A stretch of 64,000 nucleotides of DNA, taken from assembly GCF_014306625.1 (NCBI RefSeq), contig NZ_JACRYL010000011.1:124001-188000 (forward strand). The letters are read 5' to 3'. Every line of letters begins with the position of its first letter. The first letter of the stretch is position 1. The notes beneath the pieces are model-generated. The model did no database searches, had not been told where the DNA came from, and saw nothing but the letters and a program-made list of their open reading frames with translations. This stretch comes from Pedobacter fastidiosus (lineage in GTDB: Bacteria > Bacteroidota > Bacteroidia > Sphingobacteriales > Sphingobacteriaceae). This document shows, piece after piece, positions 1 to 7,586 of the stretch. The translations under genes and the position numbers were made by a program.

Positions 1-192
1 AATAACGAATATCCAAAGAGTTTTACTTCAAAATACAAGTGCTTTAAGCTGGTGTATTTTATGTTTTTTCCAACAATTGAAGATGCTATAGCTGAAGAAA
101 AAAGAATAAAGGGCGGAAATCGTCAGCAAAAAATTGATTTAATTATCAGGTTAAATCCGAGTTGGAAGGATTTATATGATGAATTGAATTAG
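1..192 (+). CDS. GIY-YIG endonuclease family protein, C-terminal fragment
   Basis: The open frame enters from the left edge and ends at TAG 190-192, giving 63 residues. The segment KLVYF, then IEDAIAEEKRIKGGNR, then a near-terminal NPSWKDLYDE matches the C-terminal half of small single-domain GIY-YIG nucleases (about 90-100 aa in full), where the IxxAIxREKxIK helix supplies a conserved glutamate. The catalytic GIY-YIG strands lie outside the window. The function of these short stand-alone proteins is largely unknown. The gene ends 6 bp before a palindromic repeat. Family assignment is fairly sure; function is not. Confidence 0.75.
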   Translation, partial: NNEYPKSFTSKYKCFKLVYFMFFPTIEDAIAEEKRIKGGNRQQKIDLIIRLNPSWKDLYDELN

Positions 193-197
193 GCTCA

Positions 198-306
198 CGT
201 CATTGCGAGGTACGAAGCAATCTTAATGCGTTCGCTTGTAAAAAGAGTTCCAGTGAAATTAATTCCCACCCAAAGTAGTAGGAATGCTTCGTGCCTCGCA
301 ATGACG
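198..306. repeat. REP-type palindrome, copy 1 (family A)
   Basis: Two inverted arms, cgtcattgcgaggtacgaag on the left and the reverse complement cttcgtgcctcgcaatgacg on the right, flank about 65 bp of unique sequence. The same arms recur at 6463-6543, 25351-25414 and 32339-32421, always between genes. The element could form a long hairpin between the GIY-YIG gene and the HMG-CoA lyase gene. A 64-codon frame running through it reads out the repeat and is not a gene. Confidence 0.9.
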
Positions 307-332
307 ATTCTCGTTAATAAAGTAAAAAAATC

Positions 333-1193
333 TTATCCAAATATCTTCCCTGATAAAGCTATCGCCTCATTCCACTTCTCCATATTAATCTCTAAATTTT
401 CTCCCCTGCTATTCAAATAAGCAATTACATCTTCAGTTGCAATATTTCCTGTTAAATCATCAGCAGCCATTGGGCAACCACCAAAACCTTTTAAAGCAGA
501 ATCTATTCGCTTAACACCAGAGTTGTAGGCTGCCTCAATTTTTTCAAAGCGTTCATGAGGAGCAGAGTGTAAATGAACACCAATTTCAGTATCCTTAAAT
601 CTATCGATCAAATTTGGCAGAATATTTTCTATCTTTTCCGGAGTAGAAACACCAACGGTATCCGCTAAAGAAAGAATTTCTACACCTTTGCCTACTAAAG
701 CATCGGCCCATTTTTCTACAATTTCATAATTCCATTCATCACCATAATGATTTCCGAAACCCATTGATAGGTAAATAACTGCTTTTTTATTGTTTTTATC
801 GCAAAGAGATAGCATTTCTTCTACTGTATTTAGAGATTCTGATATGCTAGAATTTGTATTACGTTGCTGAAAAGTTTCCGAGATTGAAAACGGAAAACCG
901 AGGTAGTGTATCTGTTTATGTTTTACAGCATCTTCTACACCTCGTAAATTAGCTACAATAGCTAAAAGCTTTGTTGATGTACCGCTCAAATCAAGATTAT
1001 CTAAAACCTCTGCTGTATCTGCCATTTGCGGAATAGCTTTAGGCGAAACAAAACTGCCGAAATCAAGCGTATCAAATCCAACTTGCAGTAATAAATTTAG
1101 GTATTCCGATTTAAGCTCAGTTGAAATAAAATCATGTAATCCCTGCATCGCATCACGTGGACACTCTACTAATTTGAATTCTTTTTGACTCAT
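333..1193 (-). CDS. Hydroxymethylglutaryl-CoA lyase
   Basis: Predicted to cleave 3-hydroxy-3-methylglutaryl-CoA into acetyl-CoA and acetoacetate, the last step of leucine breakdown; cytosolic. The 286-aa protein has a TIM-barrel HMGL-like fold. It carries the N-terminal ECPRDAMQ segment (residues 10-17, catalytic Arg/Asp), the metal-binding HLH in GVHLHSAPHE, and GFGGCPMA near residues 236-243, the family signature with the catalytic loop cysteine. Length is normal (about 285-300 aa). It lies 163 bp downstream of ndh on the same strand with repeats between them, so it may be read from ndh or from its own promoter. No other leucine-degradation gene is in the window. Isopropylmalate synthase relatives share the fold, but the GGCP signature favours the lyase. 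Confidence 0.9.
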   Translation of the reverse strand: MSQKEFKLVECPRDAMQGLHDFISTELKSEYLNLLLQVGFDTLDFGSFVSPKAIPQMADTAEVLDNLDLSGTSTKLLAIVANLRGVEDAVKHKQIHYLGFPFSISETFQQRNTNSSISESLNTVEEMLSLCDKNNKKAVIYLSMGFGNHYGDEWNYEIVEKWADALVGKGVEILSLADTVGVSTPEKIENILPNLIDRFKDTEIGVHLHSAPHERFEKIEAAYNSGVKRIDSALKGFGGCPMAADDLTGNIATEDVIAYLNSRGENLEINMEKWNEAIALSGKIFG

Positions 1194-1285
1194 TTTTCCT
1201 TTGATTTACAGGCAAGTTGGACAAAGTTTTTCACAAAGAAGAAAATAAAACCTAAGAAAACAATTGTCAAGATCTAGAGTTGCCT

Positions 1286-1356
1286 TAATAACTAATAACT
1301 AATAACTAATAACTAATAACTAATAACTAATAACCAATAACCAATGACCAATGAAC
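1286..1356. repeat. Heptamer tandem repeat (taataac)n plus ccaatgacc units
   Basis: About six head-to-tail copies of taataac run from 1286, drift into caataac and caatgac, and end in the ndh stop codon. The final part, ccaatgaccaatgaacc, is the reverse complement of a TTCATTGGTCATTGG motif seen at three other places in the window (7052, 44150, 44274-44300). It fills the spacer between ndh and the lyase gene. Confidence 0.85.
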
Positions 1357-2682
1357 CTAATGAACTTCTTTAACTGCAGTCACCTCTTCTCGGTAATCTA
1401 TGCTTCTGTCTTTTGCAAAAGTTCTGATAATTAATCTTGTACCACGATCATAACTAAAGTAGCTCCAAAGCCAATTTATGAAAACAATAATTTTGTTCCT
1501 AAAGCCAACTAAAGTCATTAAATGCACAAACATCCAAGTAAACCAGGCAAATACGCCTTGAAAGCGAATTTTACCGATATCTACAACTGCCTTGTTTCTT
1601 CCCACTGTCGCCATAGAACCTTTATCGAAATATTTAAATTTTTCTAAGGGTTTGTTCTCAACAATATTGATTAAATTTTTAGCCAATTGATGACCTTGCT
1701 GAATTGCTGCTGGCGCAACACCTGGATGGCCGTTTGGTGTCTCTTCGGTAATAATGGCAGAAACATCTCCAATAGCATAAACGTTAGGATAACCAACTAC
1801 TAAGTTCTGAGTATCGGTTTTTAATCTTCCACCACGAACTATTTCAGCTTTATCTAAGCCTGCCAATACTTCTCCCTTTACGCCTGCGCTCCAAATCACG
1901 GTAGCGCTTAATATCGAAGGTTTATCTTGAAGCGTAAGGGTATGGCCATCATAACCCAAAACTCGTGTTTCATTCATAACCTGAACACCCATTTCAGTTA
2001 AGAAATCTTTAGATTTTTGCTGTGCTTGAGGAGACATTACGCCGAGAAGTTCGGGTGAGTTTTCGACTAAATATATATTAACCTTGCTCAAATCCATCTC
2101 TGGATAATCATTTGGAATAACATGTTTTTTAAGCTCTGCAATTGCACCAGAGGTTTCTACACCGGTTGGTCCTCCACCTACAACTACAAAGTTTAGTAGA
2201 GCACTTTTTTTATCCGCATCAGTTTCGATTAATGATTTTTCAAAATTTTGCAGAATTAAGCTTCTTAAGTCTAATGCCTCAGGAATAGATTTCATTGGCA
2301 TTGAATTGGCTTCAATTTCTTTATTGCCAAAAAAATTACTGGTAGAGCCTGTTGCAATAACTAAATAGTCATAATTAATTTTGCCAATATCTGTAAGCAA
2401 ACAATTTTCGGCAGCATTAACTTCAGTCACTTTTGTAACTCTAAAAATTAAATTTTTCTGCCCCTTAAAAATCTTCCGTAAAGGGAAAGCAATGGAATCT
2501 GCCTCTAAACCCCCTGTAGCTACCTGATAAAGTAAAGGCTGAAAAGTATGATAGTTATGCTTATCTAACATAACCACTTGAAAGGGTTTGTTTTTTAATC
2601 TCTTAGCTAATTCTATCCCACCAAATCCACCGCCAACTATTACTACTCTTGGGTATTCGCTTTTCGGAAGTTGTAAATCCAT
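1357..2682 (-). CDS. ndh: Type II NADH:quinone oxidoreductase
   Basis: Single-subunit, non-proton-pumping NADH dehydrogenase that passes electrons from NADH to menaquinone at the inner face of the membrane. The 441-aa protein has an N-terminal FAD dinucleotide-binding motif (VGGGFGGIELAKRL, residues about 16-29), a second NAD-binding glycine motif (VVGGGPTGVETSG, about 166-178), and a conserved AIGD segment for FAD near residue 305. The C-terminal part (about 370-405) holds hydrophobic and aromatic helices typical of the membrane anchor. Length and domain order match the NDH-2 family. It is transcribed leftward ahead of the HMG-CoA lyase gene. Its TAG stop lies within a TTCATTGG repeat. Confidence 0.92.
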   Translation of the reverse strand: MDLQLPKSEYPRVVIVGGGFGGIELAKRLKNKPFQVVMLDKHNYHTFQPLLYQVATGGLEADSIAFPLRKIFKGQKNLIFRVTKVTEVNAAENCLLTDIGKINYDYLVIATGSTSNFFGNKEIEANSMPMKSIPEALDLRSLILQNFEKSLIETDADKKSALLNFVVVGGGPTGVETSGAIAELKKHVIPNDYPEMDLSKVNIYLVENSPELLGVMSPQAQQKSKDFLTEMGVQVMNETRVLGYDGHTLTLQDKPSILSATVIWSAGVKGEVLAGLDKAEIVRGGRLKTDTQNLVVGYPNVYAIGDVSAIITEETPNGHPGVAPAAIQQGHQLAKNLINIVENKPLEKFKYFDKGSMATVGRNKAVVDIGKIRFQGVFAWFTWMFVHLMTLVGFRNKIIVFINWLWSYFSYDRGTRLIIRTFAKDRSIDYREEVTAVKEVH

Positions 2683-2839
2683 TTTCTATTGGTTTATCTG
2701 TTGCTAATGTAACAAAAAGATAGCCAAAAGGTTTAAGAATCGAGGTTTTGTCAGTCTTCAAATCGAATAATACTTAAGATATAACGGTGATGTGACGGAA
2801 AGGGTTTTTGATAGTTTTAAAGGAGAAACTTTGTTAAAT

Positions 2840-3105
2840 AAACCTGATGGGAGCGAGCATGAAAGCCTCACCCTATGAATGGTTATGCTTTGGCAATGGC
2901 ATCTCAATCCCTCTCCGGGAGAGAGGGAAACAAAGAAATGTGGTTTGAACCCTTGGGTTGAAAGTACAGTCTGCCGAAACCCTCTCTTCTGGAGAGGGCT
3001 GCTTCAATACTCGCCTTACTTCTGCCTCTCAAAGGGTGAGGCCTCTTCACTTTTGGAAAGGGTTATCACAAAATCCACCCTACTGCTTTCTTTCAAAGGG
3101 TGAGG
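2840..3105. repeat. Mosaic of palindromic modules (family B, copy 1)
   Basis: The 487-bp spacer between ndh and secDF holds no credible gene. It contains repeated modules: agggtgaggc and its complement (2876, 3032, 3096), ccctctcc/ggagaggg hairpins (2909, 2981), and a gggaaacaaagaaatgtgg block. The same modules recur, rearranged and partly inverted, at 29340-29577; there the gaaacaaagaattgtgggtt block is on the opposite strand. Short open frames here only read through the repeats. From 2683 to about 2840 I see nothing specific. Confidence 0.8.
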
Positions 3106-3106
3106 T

Positions 3107-3143
3107 AAAAAAAAACGCCCTCCCAATTTATTGGGAAGGCGTT
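3107..3143 (-). terminator. Rho-independent terminator of secDF
   Basis: Read leftward, the stem aacgccttcccaa / ttgggagggcgtt with a four-base loop is followed at once by a run of nine T. It starts 27 bp beyond the secDF stop codon and is a strong intrinsic terminator. Confidence 0.92.
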
Positions 3144-3169
3144 CAAAATATTTTCAAGATTTTGAAATC

Positions 3170-6151
3170 TTATTTTTTCTCTGCAGAACTACCTAAATCG
3201 ATTACGATAGGAGTAGAGATACATAATGATGAGTACGTACCAATGATACGACCGATTAACAGTGCGAAGATAAATCCGCGGATGCTATCGCCACCGAAAA
3301 TAAAGATTACCAATAACACGAAGAATACAGTTAATGAAGTCAAAATGGTACGACTTAATGTACTGTTCAAAGCGAAGTTGATTAAGTTGTTACGCTCTTC
3401 GCCATGTAAATCTTCTTTGCCAGATTCTTTTAGTTTCTCACGGATACGGTCAAACACAACCACTGTTTCTGTCATGGTGTAACCCATAACGGTTAAGATA
3501 GCTGCGATAAAATCTTGACCAATTTCTAGTGAGAATGGCATAATACCATCTAAAATAGTGTAGAAAGAAAGTACCATTAAAACATCATGGAATAATGCGA
3601 TAACCGCACCTAAACCATATTGCCATTTTTTGAATCGTACTACGATATAGATAAACATGAATAAACATGAGATCAATACTGCGTAGAAAGCACCATTTAC
3701 AATATCGCTAGCGATAATTGGCGTAACTTTTTGCGAGCTTACAACCTCATATTTAGAACCGGCCAAACCTTTGTTCAATGCATCTTCAACAACTTTGTCC
3801 GTTTTAATATCTTGATCTTCGATATGGAAAGTAGTTGTAATTTTTACTTGGCTATCTTCTCCAGCAGTTTTAACCTCTGGTGTTTCGTTACCGAATACAG
3901 GGTTTAATTTTGCTTTTAAATCTTCTGTGTTAACAGCTTTATCGAAATGAACCAAATAAGTTCTACCACCTTTAAAATCTACACCTAAGTTTAAACCGCC
4001 ATTTTTGAAATACATACCGATACCAGCAATAATAATTATGGTAGAGATGATGTAGTATATTTTACGACGGCCTACAAAGTTGAATGATAAGTTTTTGAAA
4101 GCATTACGTGTAAAGTTATTATCGAAACTGATATCTACTTTTCTACTTAATAATGATTCAAAAACAACTCTCGAAATTGCTACAGCAGCAAATAATGAAG
4201 AAAGAATACCGATACATAAAGTGGTTGCAAAACCTTGAACTGGACCGCTACCGAAAACGTAAAGGATTGCACCTAATATAAATAAGGTAACGTTTGAGTC
4301 AATGATTGATGGCATTGCATGTTTAAAACCTTCTTTAATTGCAGTTGCCGTATTCTTGCCATGCGCAAGTTCTTCACGTACACGCTCAAAAATTAGGATG
4401 TTCGCATCTACCGATAAACCGATGGTTAATACGATACCAGCGATACCAGGCAATGTTAAAACTGCACCTAATGATACCAAAATACCAATGATGAAGAATA
4501 AGTTGATTAACAACGCAAAGTTAGCAACCCAACCTGCACGGTGATAATACAATGCCATGAAGATTAAGATTACGATAAACGCAATTACGAACGAAATTAA
4601 ACCATCGTGGATCGCTTGAGCACCTAAAGTTGGACCAACTACATAGCTACCAGCAATACGAGCAGGAGCAGGTAATTTACCAGCTTTTAAAATGTTTGAT
4701 AAATCTTTTGTATCTGCTTGGGTAAAGTTACCAGTGATTGATGAAACACCTCCAGCAATTTCATTCTGAACCGTAGGCGCAGAATAAACCATGTTATCCA
4801 ATACAATTGCAATAGATTTTTTATTGTTTGCATCAGCAGCAGCTTCCGCAGTAATTTTTTTCCATTTCGCAGCACCTTCACTGGTCATGTACATGGTTAC
4901 TTCTGGTTTGCCTTTTTGGTCAAAGTCTGCACGAGAATCACTAATTGCTTCACCACCTAAATCTGGTTTGCCATCAGCACTAACAACCTTAATTGCATAT
5001 AGTTCGAAAACTTTAGAACCTTCTCTTGGCTTAACGCTCCACATAAACTTCATTGTAGAAGGAATTGCAGCAACAACTTCTGGAAGTTTTAAGTAAGCAT
5101 TAACTTTAGCCGTATCTTTTTGCAACGACATACCAACAACCGCACCTGGCATAAGTTGTTGTTGTCCGTTTTCGCCTTGATAAATTGGTAAGTTTAAAAC
5201 TGCGTATAGTGGGTTAGATTTTGCCAACTCAGCTCTTACAGCAGTAGAATCTTTTTTACCTAAGCCAGCAAGTTTGCCACCTTTATCTGTACTATCTTTA
5301 GCCGAAGCTTTTTCTAAACCAGCTAATTTACCGCCTTCAGCAGTTTTCGCTGTTGTATCTGTTTTAGCAGGAATTGCAACTTTTAAAGTTGCCGCTAAGG
5401 TTTTGTTTATATTTTCTAGTAAAGGCGCAACCTCTTGTACTTGGTAAACTTGCCAAAATTGTAATTCGGCAGAACCTTGTAAAAGTTTAGCAATACGATC
5501 TTTATCCTGCACACCTGGCATTTCGATTAAGATACGATTACTGCCTTCTTGTTTTTGCATGTTCGGACTCACAACTCCGAAACCATCAATACGAGAACGC
5601 AAAACGGTAAACGAACGGTCGATAGCACTTGTTGCTTCTTTCTCTAAGAAAGATTCTACATCGCTATTGCTTGCGCTTGCTTTTAACTGAGAAGCATTGT
5701 CTTGGTTAGAAAAGTAATCTGCAAGTTTTACACCTGGGCTTAATTTTTCAAATTCATCAACAAATATTTTGATGTAATCTTTACCACCAGCGTTTAGTTG
5801 GATCTGAGCATTTTGAATTGCTTTGTTAAAGTTAGCATCAGTAGGGTTGCCCGCTAAAGATTTAACCAATTCAGCTAACGATATCTCCATCGTTACGTTC
5901 ATTCCGCCTTTTAAGTCTAAGCCTAAATTAATCTCTTTCGCTTTAACCTCTCCGTAAGTAAATCCAACAACTGGATAAACTTTCTCAGTACTCATCGAAT
6001 CTAAGTAAGCCTTCTCTTTGGCTAAATCACCTTTCGCATAGTTTTTTGCGTCTTTTTCTACGCTGGATGCTACCAGAGTAAAAGAAAGTGCATACGCACA
6101 AACGATAGCTAATACTATCGCTATAAACTTAATAAAACCTTTTCCTTGCAT
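3170..6151 (-). CDS. secDF: Fused protein translocase subunit SecDF
   Basis: Membrane component of the Sec pathway that uses the proton gradient to help pull proteins through SecYEG. The 993-aa protein joins SecD (about 1-690) and SecF (about 700-993) in one chain, as is usual in Bacteroidota, with about twelve membrane helices. Visible are the first helix (about 8-30), the SecD motif GLDLKGGMNVTMEI (about 77-90), the conserved membrane motif LSVDANILIFERVREEL, and the SecF counterparts GVDFKGGRTYLVHF and MTETVVVFDRIREKL. An insert in the first periplasmic domain (about residues 262-305) is rich in Lys, Gly and Thr and contains GGKLAGL twice. A -7 promoter element lies 46 bp upstream and a strong terminator lies downstream, so it appears monocistronic. 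Confidence 0.96.
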   Translation of the reverse strand: MQGKGFIKFIAIVLAIVCAYALSFTLVASSVEKDAKNYAKGDLAKEKAYLDSMSTEKVYPVVGFTYGEVKAKEINLGLDLKGGMNVTMEISLAELVKSLAGNPTDANFNKAIQNAQIQLNAGGKDYIKIFVDEFEKLSPGVKLADYFSNQDNASQLKASASNSDVESFLEKEATSAIDRSFTVLRSRIDGFGVVSPNMQKQEGSNRILIEMPGVQDKDRIAKLLQGSAELQFWQVYQVQEVAPLLENINKTLAATLKVAIPAKTDTTAKTAEGGKLAGLEKASAKDSTDKGGKLAGLGKKDSTAVRAELAKSNPLYAVLNLPIYQGENGQQQLMPGAVVGMSLQKDTAKVNAYLKLPEVVAAIPSTMKFMWSVKPREGSKVFELYAIKVVSADGKPDLGGEAISDSRADFDQKGKPEVTMYMTSEGAAKWKKITAEAAADANNKKSIAIVLDNMVYSAPTVQNEIAGGVSSITGNFTQADTKDLSNILKAGKLPAPARIAGSYVVGPTLGAQAIHDGLISFVIAFIVILIFMALYYHRAGWVANFALLINLFFIIGILVSLGAVLTLPGIAGIVLTIGLSVDANILIFERVREELAHGKNTATAIKEGFKHAMPSIIDSNVTLFILGAILYVFGSGPVQGFATTLCIGILSSLFAAVAISRVVFESLLSRKVDISFDNNFTRNAFKNLSFNFVGRRKIYYIISTIIIIAGIGMYFKNGGLNLGVDFKGGRTYLVHFDKAVNTEDLKAKLNPVFGNETPEVKTAGEDSQVKITTTFHIEDQDIKTDKVVEDALNKGLAGSKYEVVSSQKVTPIIASDIVNGAFYAVLISCLFMFIYIVVRFKKWQYGLGAVIALFHDVLMVLSFYTILDGIMPFSLEIGQDFIAAILTVMGYTMTETVVVFDRIREKLKESGKEDLHGEERNNLINFALNSTLSRTILTSLTVFFVLLVIFIFGGDSIRGFIFALLIGRIIGTYSSLCISTPIVIDLGSSAEKK

Positions 6152-6197
6152 TGTTTGTTTAAAATAATTTGTCTTTCGCTGTTTTTTAACAAGTCGG

Positions 6198-6205
6198 CAA
6201 ATCTA
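6198..6205 (-). promoter_or_regulatory. Bacteroidota -7 element for secDF
   Basis: Read leftward the sequence is TAGATTTG, an exact match to the TAnnTTTG -7 consensus, giving an expected transcription start near 6190 and a leader of about 40 nt. No clear TTTG -33 element is visible. Confidence 0.55.
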
Positions 6206-6329
6206 ATTAAATTTTTAAATTATAGAACCCCTTAATTGATAATTTATTAACATTAATTTTTATAGGGTAATAAAGCTGCTTTTGTTACGCAGAACTTGCT
6301 TGAGCTTTTTATTTTAAACGTTAAAATTA

Positions 6330-6455
6330 TTTGGAAAGCAATTACGGTAGCTTTTGGCTTTGGTTCGGTCCCGCTAACCGCTGTAGCTCCGATGAATCCC
6401 GATAACTATCGGGACGGAGGCTGTCGCTAATATCGGGTTTAGGTAGCAACTTTAG
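6330..6455. repeat. GC-richer palindromic island (family D, copy 1)
   Basis: Begins with tttggaaagcaatt, contains ttcggtcccgctaacc and the dyad cccgataactatcggga, and ends with atcgggtttaggt. The two ends reappear in the same order on the opposite strand at about 38180-38300; the cccgata-ctatcggg dyad reappears at 32051-32069. It is much GC-richer than its surroundings. With the REP at 6463 it fills the 402-bp secDF-folA spacer; no gene seen. Confidence 0.6.
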
Positions 6456-6462
6456 GCTATAG

Positions 6463-6543
6463 TCCATTGCGAGGCACGAAGCAATCTTAATGCGTTTGCT
6501 AAAAACCCGTTGAAGTAAGATTGCTTCGTGCCTCGCAATGACG
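6463..6543. repeat. REP-type palindrome, copy 2 (family A)
   Basis: Left arm ccattgcgaggcacgaagca and right arm tgcttcgtgcctcgcaatg form a near-perfect stem around a short loop; the loop edge caatcttaatgcgtt is shared with copy 1. It ends 10 bp beyond the folA stop codon and could act as a transcript 3' end hairpin for the thyA-folA operon. Confidence 0.9.
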
Positions 6544-6553
6544 ACTTTTCAAT

Positions 6554-7063
6554 TTACTTCCTCTTTAAAACCTCGAAAGTATAATCATATTTATTCTTTT
6601 CATCTGCTTTATGAGCGTCAGAACTAATCAATTCCCACTCATTCCTATCAATCGCAGGGAAGAAAGTATCTGCATCGAAAGTATGGTGTATCGTAGTTAG
6701 ATAAAGTGTACCCGTTTTTGGTAAAGCCTGACGGTAAATTTCGGCACCACCAACAATGAATACCGGTTTTTCTTCGTTTTGAGTAATTTCCAAGGCCTCA
6801 TCCAAACTATTCACAACCTCAACGCCATCAATTTTTAACGCGGAATCTCTTGTAATCACAATATTTCTGCGATTTGGTAATGGTCTGCCAACAGAATCAA
6901 AAGTCTTACGCCCCATAACAACCGTATGACTGGAAGTGGTTTGCTTAAAGAATTTTAAATCGGCAGGCATATGCCATAAAAGCTGATTGTTTTTTCCTAT
7001 TGCAAAATTTTCGCCTACGGCAACGGCTATGCAAAGCGAAGGGCTTTTTGGTTCATTGGTCAT
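6554..7063 (-). CDS. folA: Dihydrofolate reductase
   Basis: Reduces dihydrofolate to tetrahydrofolate with NADPH, regenerating the cofactor consumed by thymidylate synthase. The 169-aa protein has the family hallmarks: AIGKNNQLLWHMPADLKFFK (residues about 21-40, with the active-site Trp/Asp region), the NADPH-binding VVMGRKTFDSVGRPLPNR (about 48-65) and FIVGGAEIYRQAL. It is the last gene of the leftward series thyA-antitoxin-toxin-folA, 22 bp after the toxin. The first residues, MTNEP, are encoded by a copy of the ccaatgaacc repeat, so the native start may have been altered; the ATG at 7063 is the only ATG ahead of the conserved core. Confidence 0.95.
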   Translation of the reverse strand: MTNEPKSPSLCIAVAVGENFAIGKNNQLLWHMPADLKFFKQTTSSHTVVMGRKTFDSVGRPLPNRRNIVITRDSALKIDGVEVVNSLDEALEITQNEEKPVFIVGGAEIYRQALPKTGTLYLTTIHHTFDADTFFPAIDRNEWELISSDAHKADEKNKYDYTFEVLKRK

Positions 7064-7085
7064 TAGTAAAATAAGTTGTTGATTT

Positions 7086-7358
7086 TTAAAATAAATCGGA
7101 GTGAGTTCCTAATCTATCTAGGTAGATTTCTTTTTTTATATCGTTTTGAAGCCAAGTCATTAACCAATCTCCTTTTATATGGCACTCCCAAAAACCATCA
7201 TAATTTCCGCTCAAAATATGAGGTTTATATTTTGGTGGTAGTGCACCATTTTCTCTTAGGATTTCAAGAACGACCTCCAAAAGAGTAATATCATAATTTC
7301 GTTTTACGGAGCGTTTATAATCTTTCTTAAATTGATTTGAAAAAGATATATCGTACAT
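7086..7358 (-). CDS. YafQ/RelE-family mRNA interferase toxin
   Basis: Predicted type II toxin that cleaves mRNA in the ribosome. The 90-aa chain has the usual length, and the YafQ catalytic residues are recognisable: His47 (KPHIL), His60 (ECHI), Asp64-Trp65 (KGDW), His86 (GTH) and C-terminal Phe90. In E. coli YafQ the equivalents are H50, H63, D67, W68, H87 and F91, so the enzyme is probably intact. It starts 1 bp after the antitoxin stop, a typical coupled pair. The pair sits between thyA and folA on the same strand with spacers of 1-23 bp. Family assignment is strong; activity is inferred. Confidence 0.9.
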   Translation of the reverse strand: MYDISFSNQFKKDYKRSVKRNYDITLLEVVLEILRENGALPPKYKPHILSGNYDGFWECHIKGDWLMTWLQNDIKKEIYLDRLGTHSDLF

Positions 7359-7359
7359 A

Positions 7360-7563
7360 TTAAGAATTCAACTTTTGCATTAAATCAGCATGACTAGAAG
7401 ATTTGGTCAAATCTTTGCCTTTACTGGTTTTATCCATTGATGATAGAGTCGTTTTATTAGGACTTTTTTCCAGTTCGGCATTAATTACAACACCCAACTC
7501 TTTTAAAAGTTGCTTAACTAAACTAGTTTTTTTCTCGGGTACACTAATTAAAAAAGTTTCCAT
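7360..7563 (-). CDS. Cognate antitoxin of the YafQ-like toxin
   Basis: A 67-aa protein from ATG 7563; a TTG two codons upstream is unlikely because it lies in the promoter-like box. The N-terminus (TFLISVPEKKTSLVKQLLKELGV) looks like a strand-helix dimerisation unit. The remainder is Lys/Ser/Thr-rich and probably disordered until it wraps the toxin. It does not resemble the ribbon-helix-helix antitoxin DinJ. The role is assigned mainly by position: directly upstream of the toxin, 1 bp apart, same strand. Similar short proteins accompany RelE/YafQ genes in other Bacteroidota, to my recollection. Confidence 0.75.
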   Translation of the reverse strand: METFLISVPEKKTSLVKQLLKELGVVINAELEKSPNKTTLSSMDKTSKGKDLTKSSSHADLMQKLNS

Positions 7564-7566
7564 ACA

Positions 7567-7574
7567 CAAATATA
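7567..7574 (-). promoter_or_regulatory. -7 promoter element directly before the antitoxin start
   Basis: Read leftward the sequence is TATATTTG, an exact TAnnTTTG match that ends 3 bp before ATG 7563. Initiation about 5-7 bp downstream would give a leaderless or nearly leaderless antitoxin mRNA, independent of the thyA transcript. The match could be chance in AT-rich DNA. Confidence 0.4.
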
Positions 7575-7586
7575 CTAATTACTCGG

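Noticed and set aside
226..420. 64-codon open frame on the + strand
   Set aside because: It translates the REP palindrome (SSRNASCLAMT) and then the antisense of the HMG-CoA lyase gene end. No protein-like features.
1286..1356. CRISPR or origin-type iterons
   Set aside because: The heptamer units are contiguous without spacers, drift in sequence, and have no replication gene nearby.
2879..3482. Overlapping short frames in the ndh-secDF spacer
   Set aside because: They read through family B repeats in two frames and then antisense to secDF; composition is repeat-derived.
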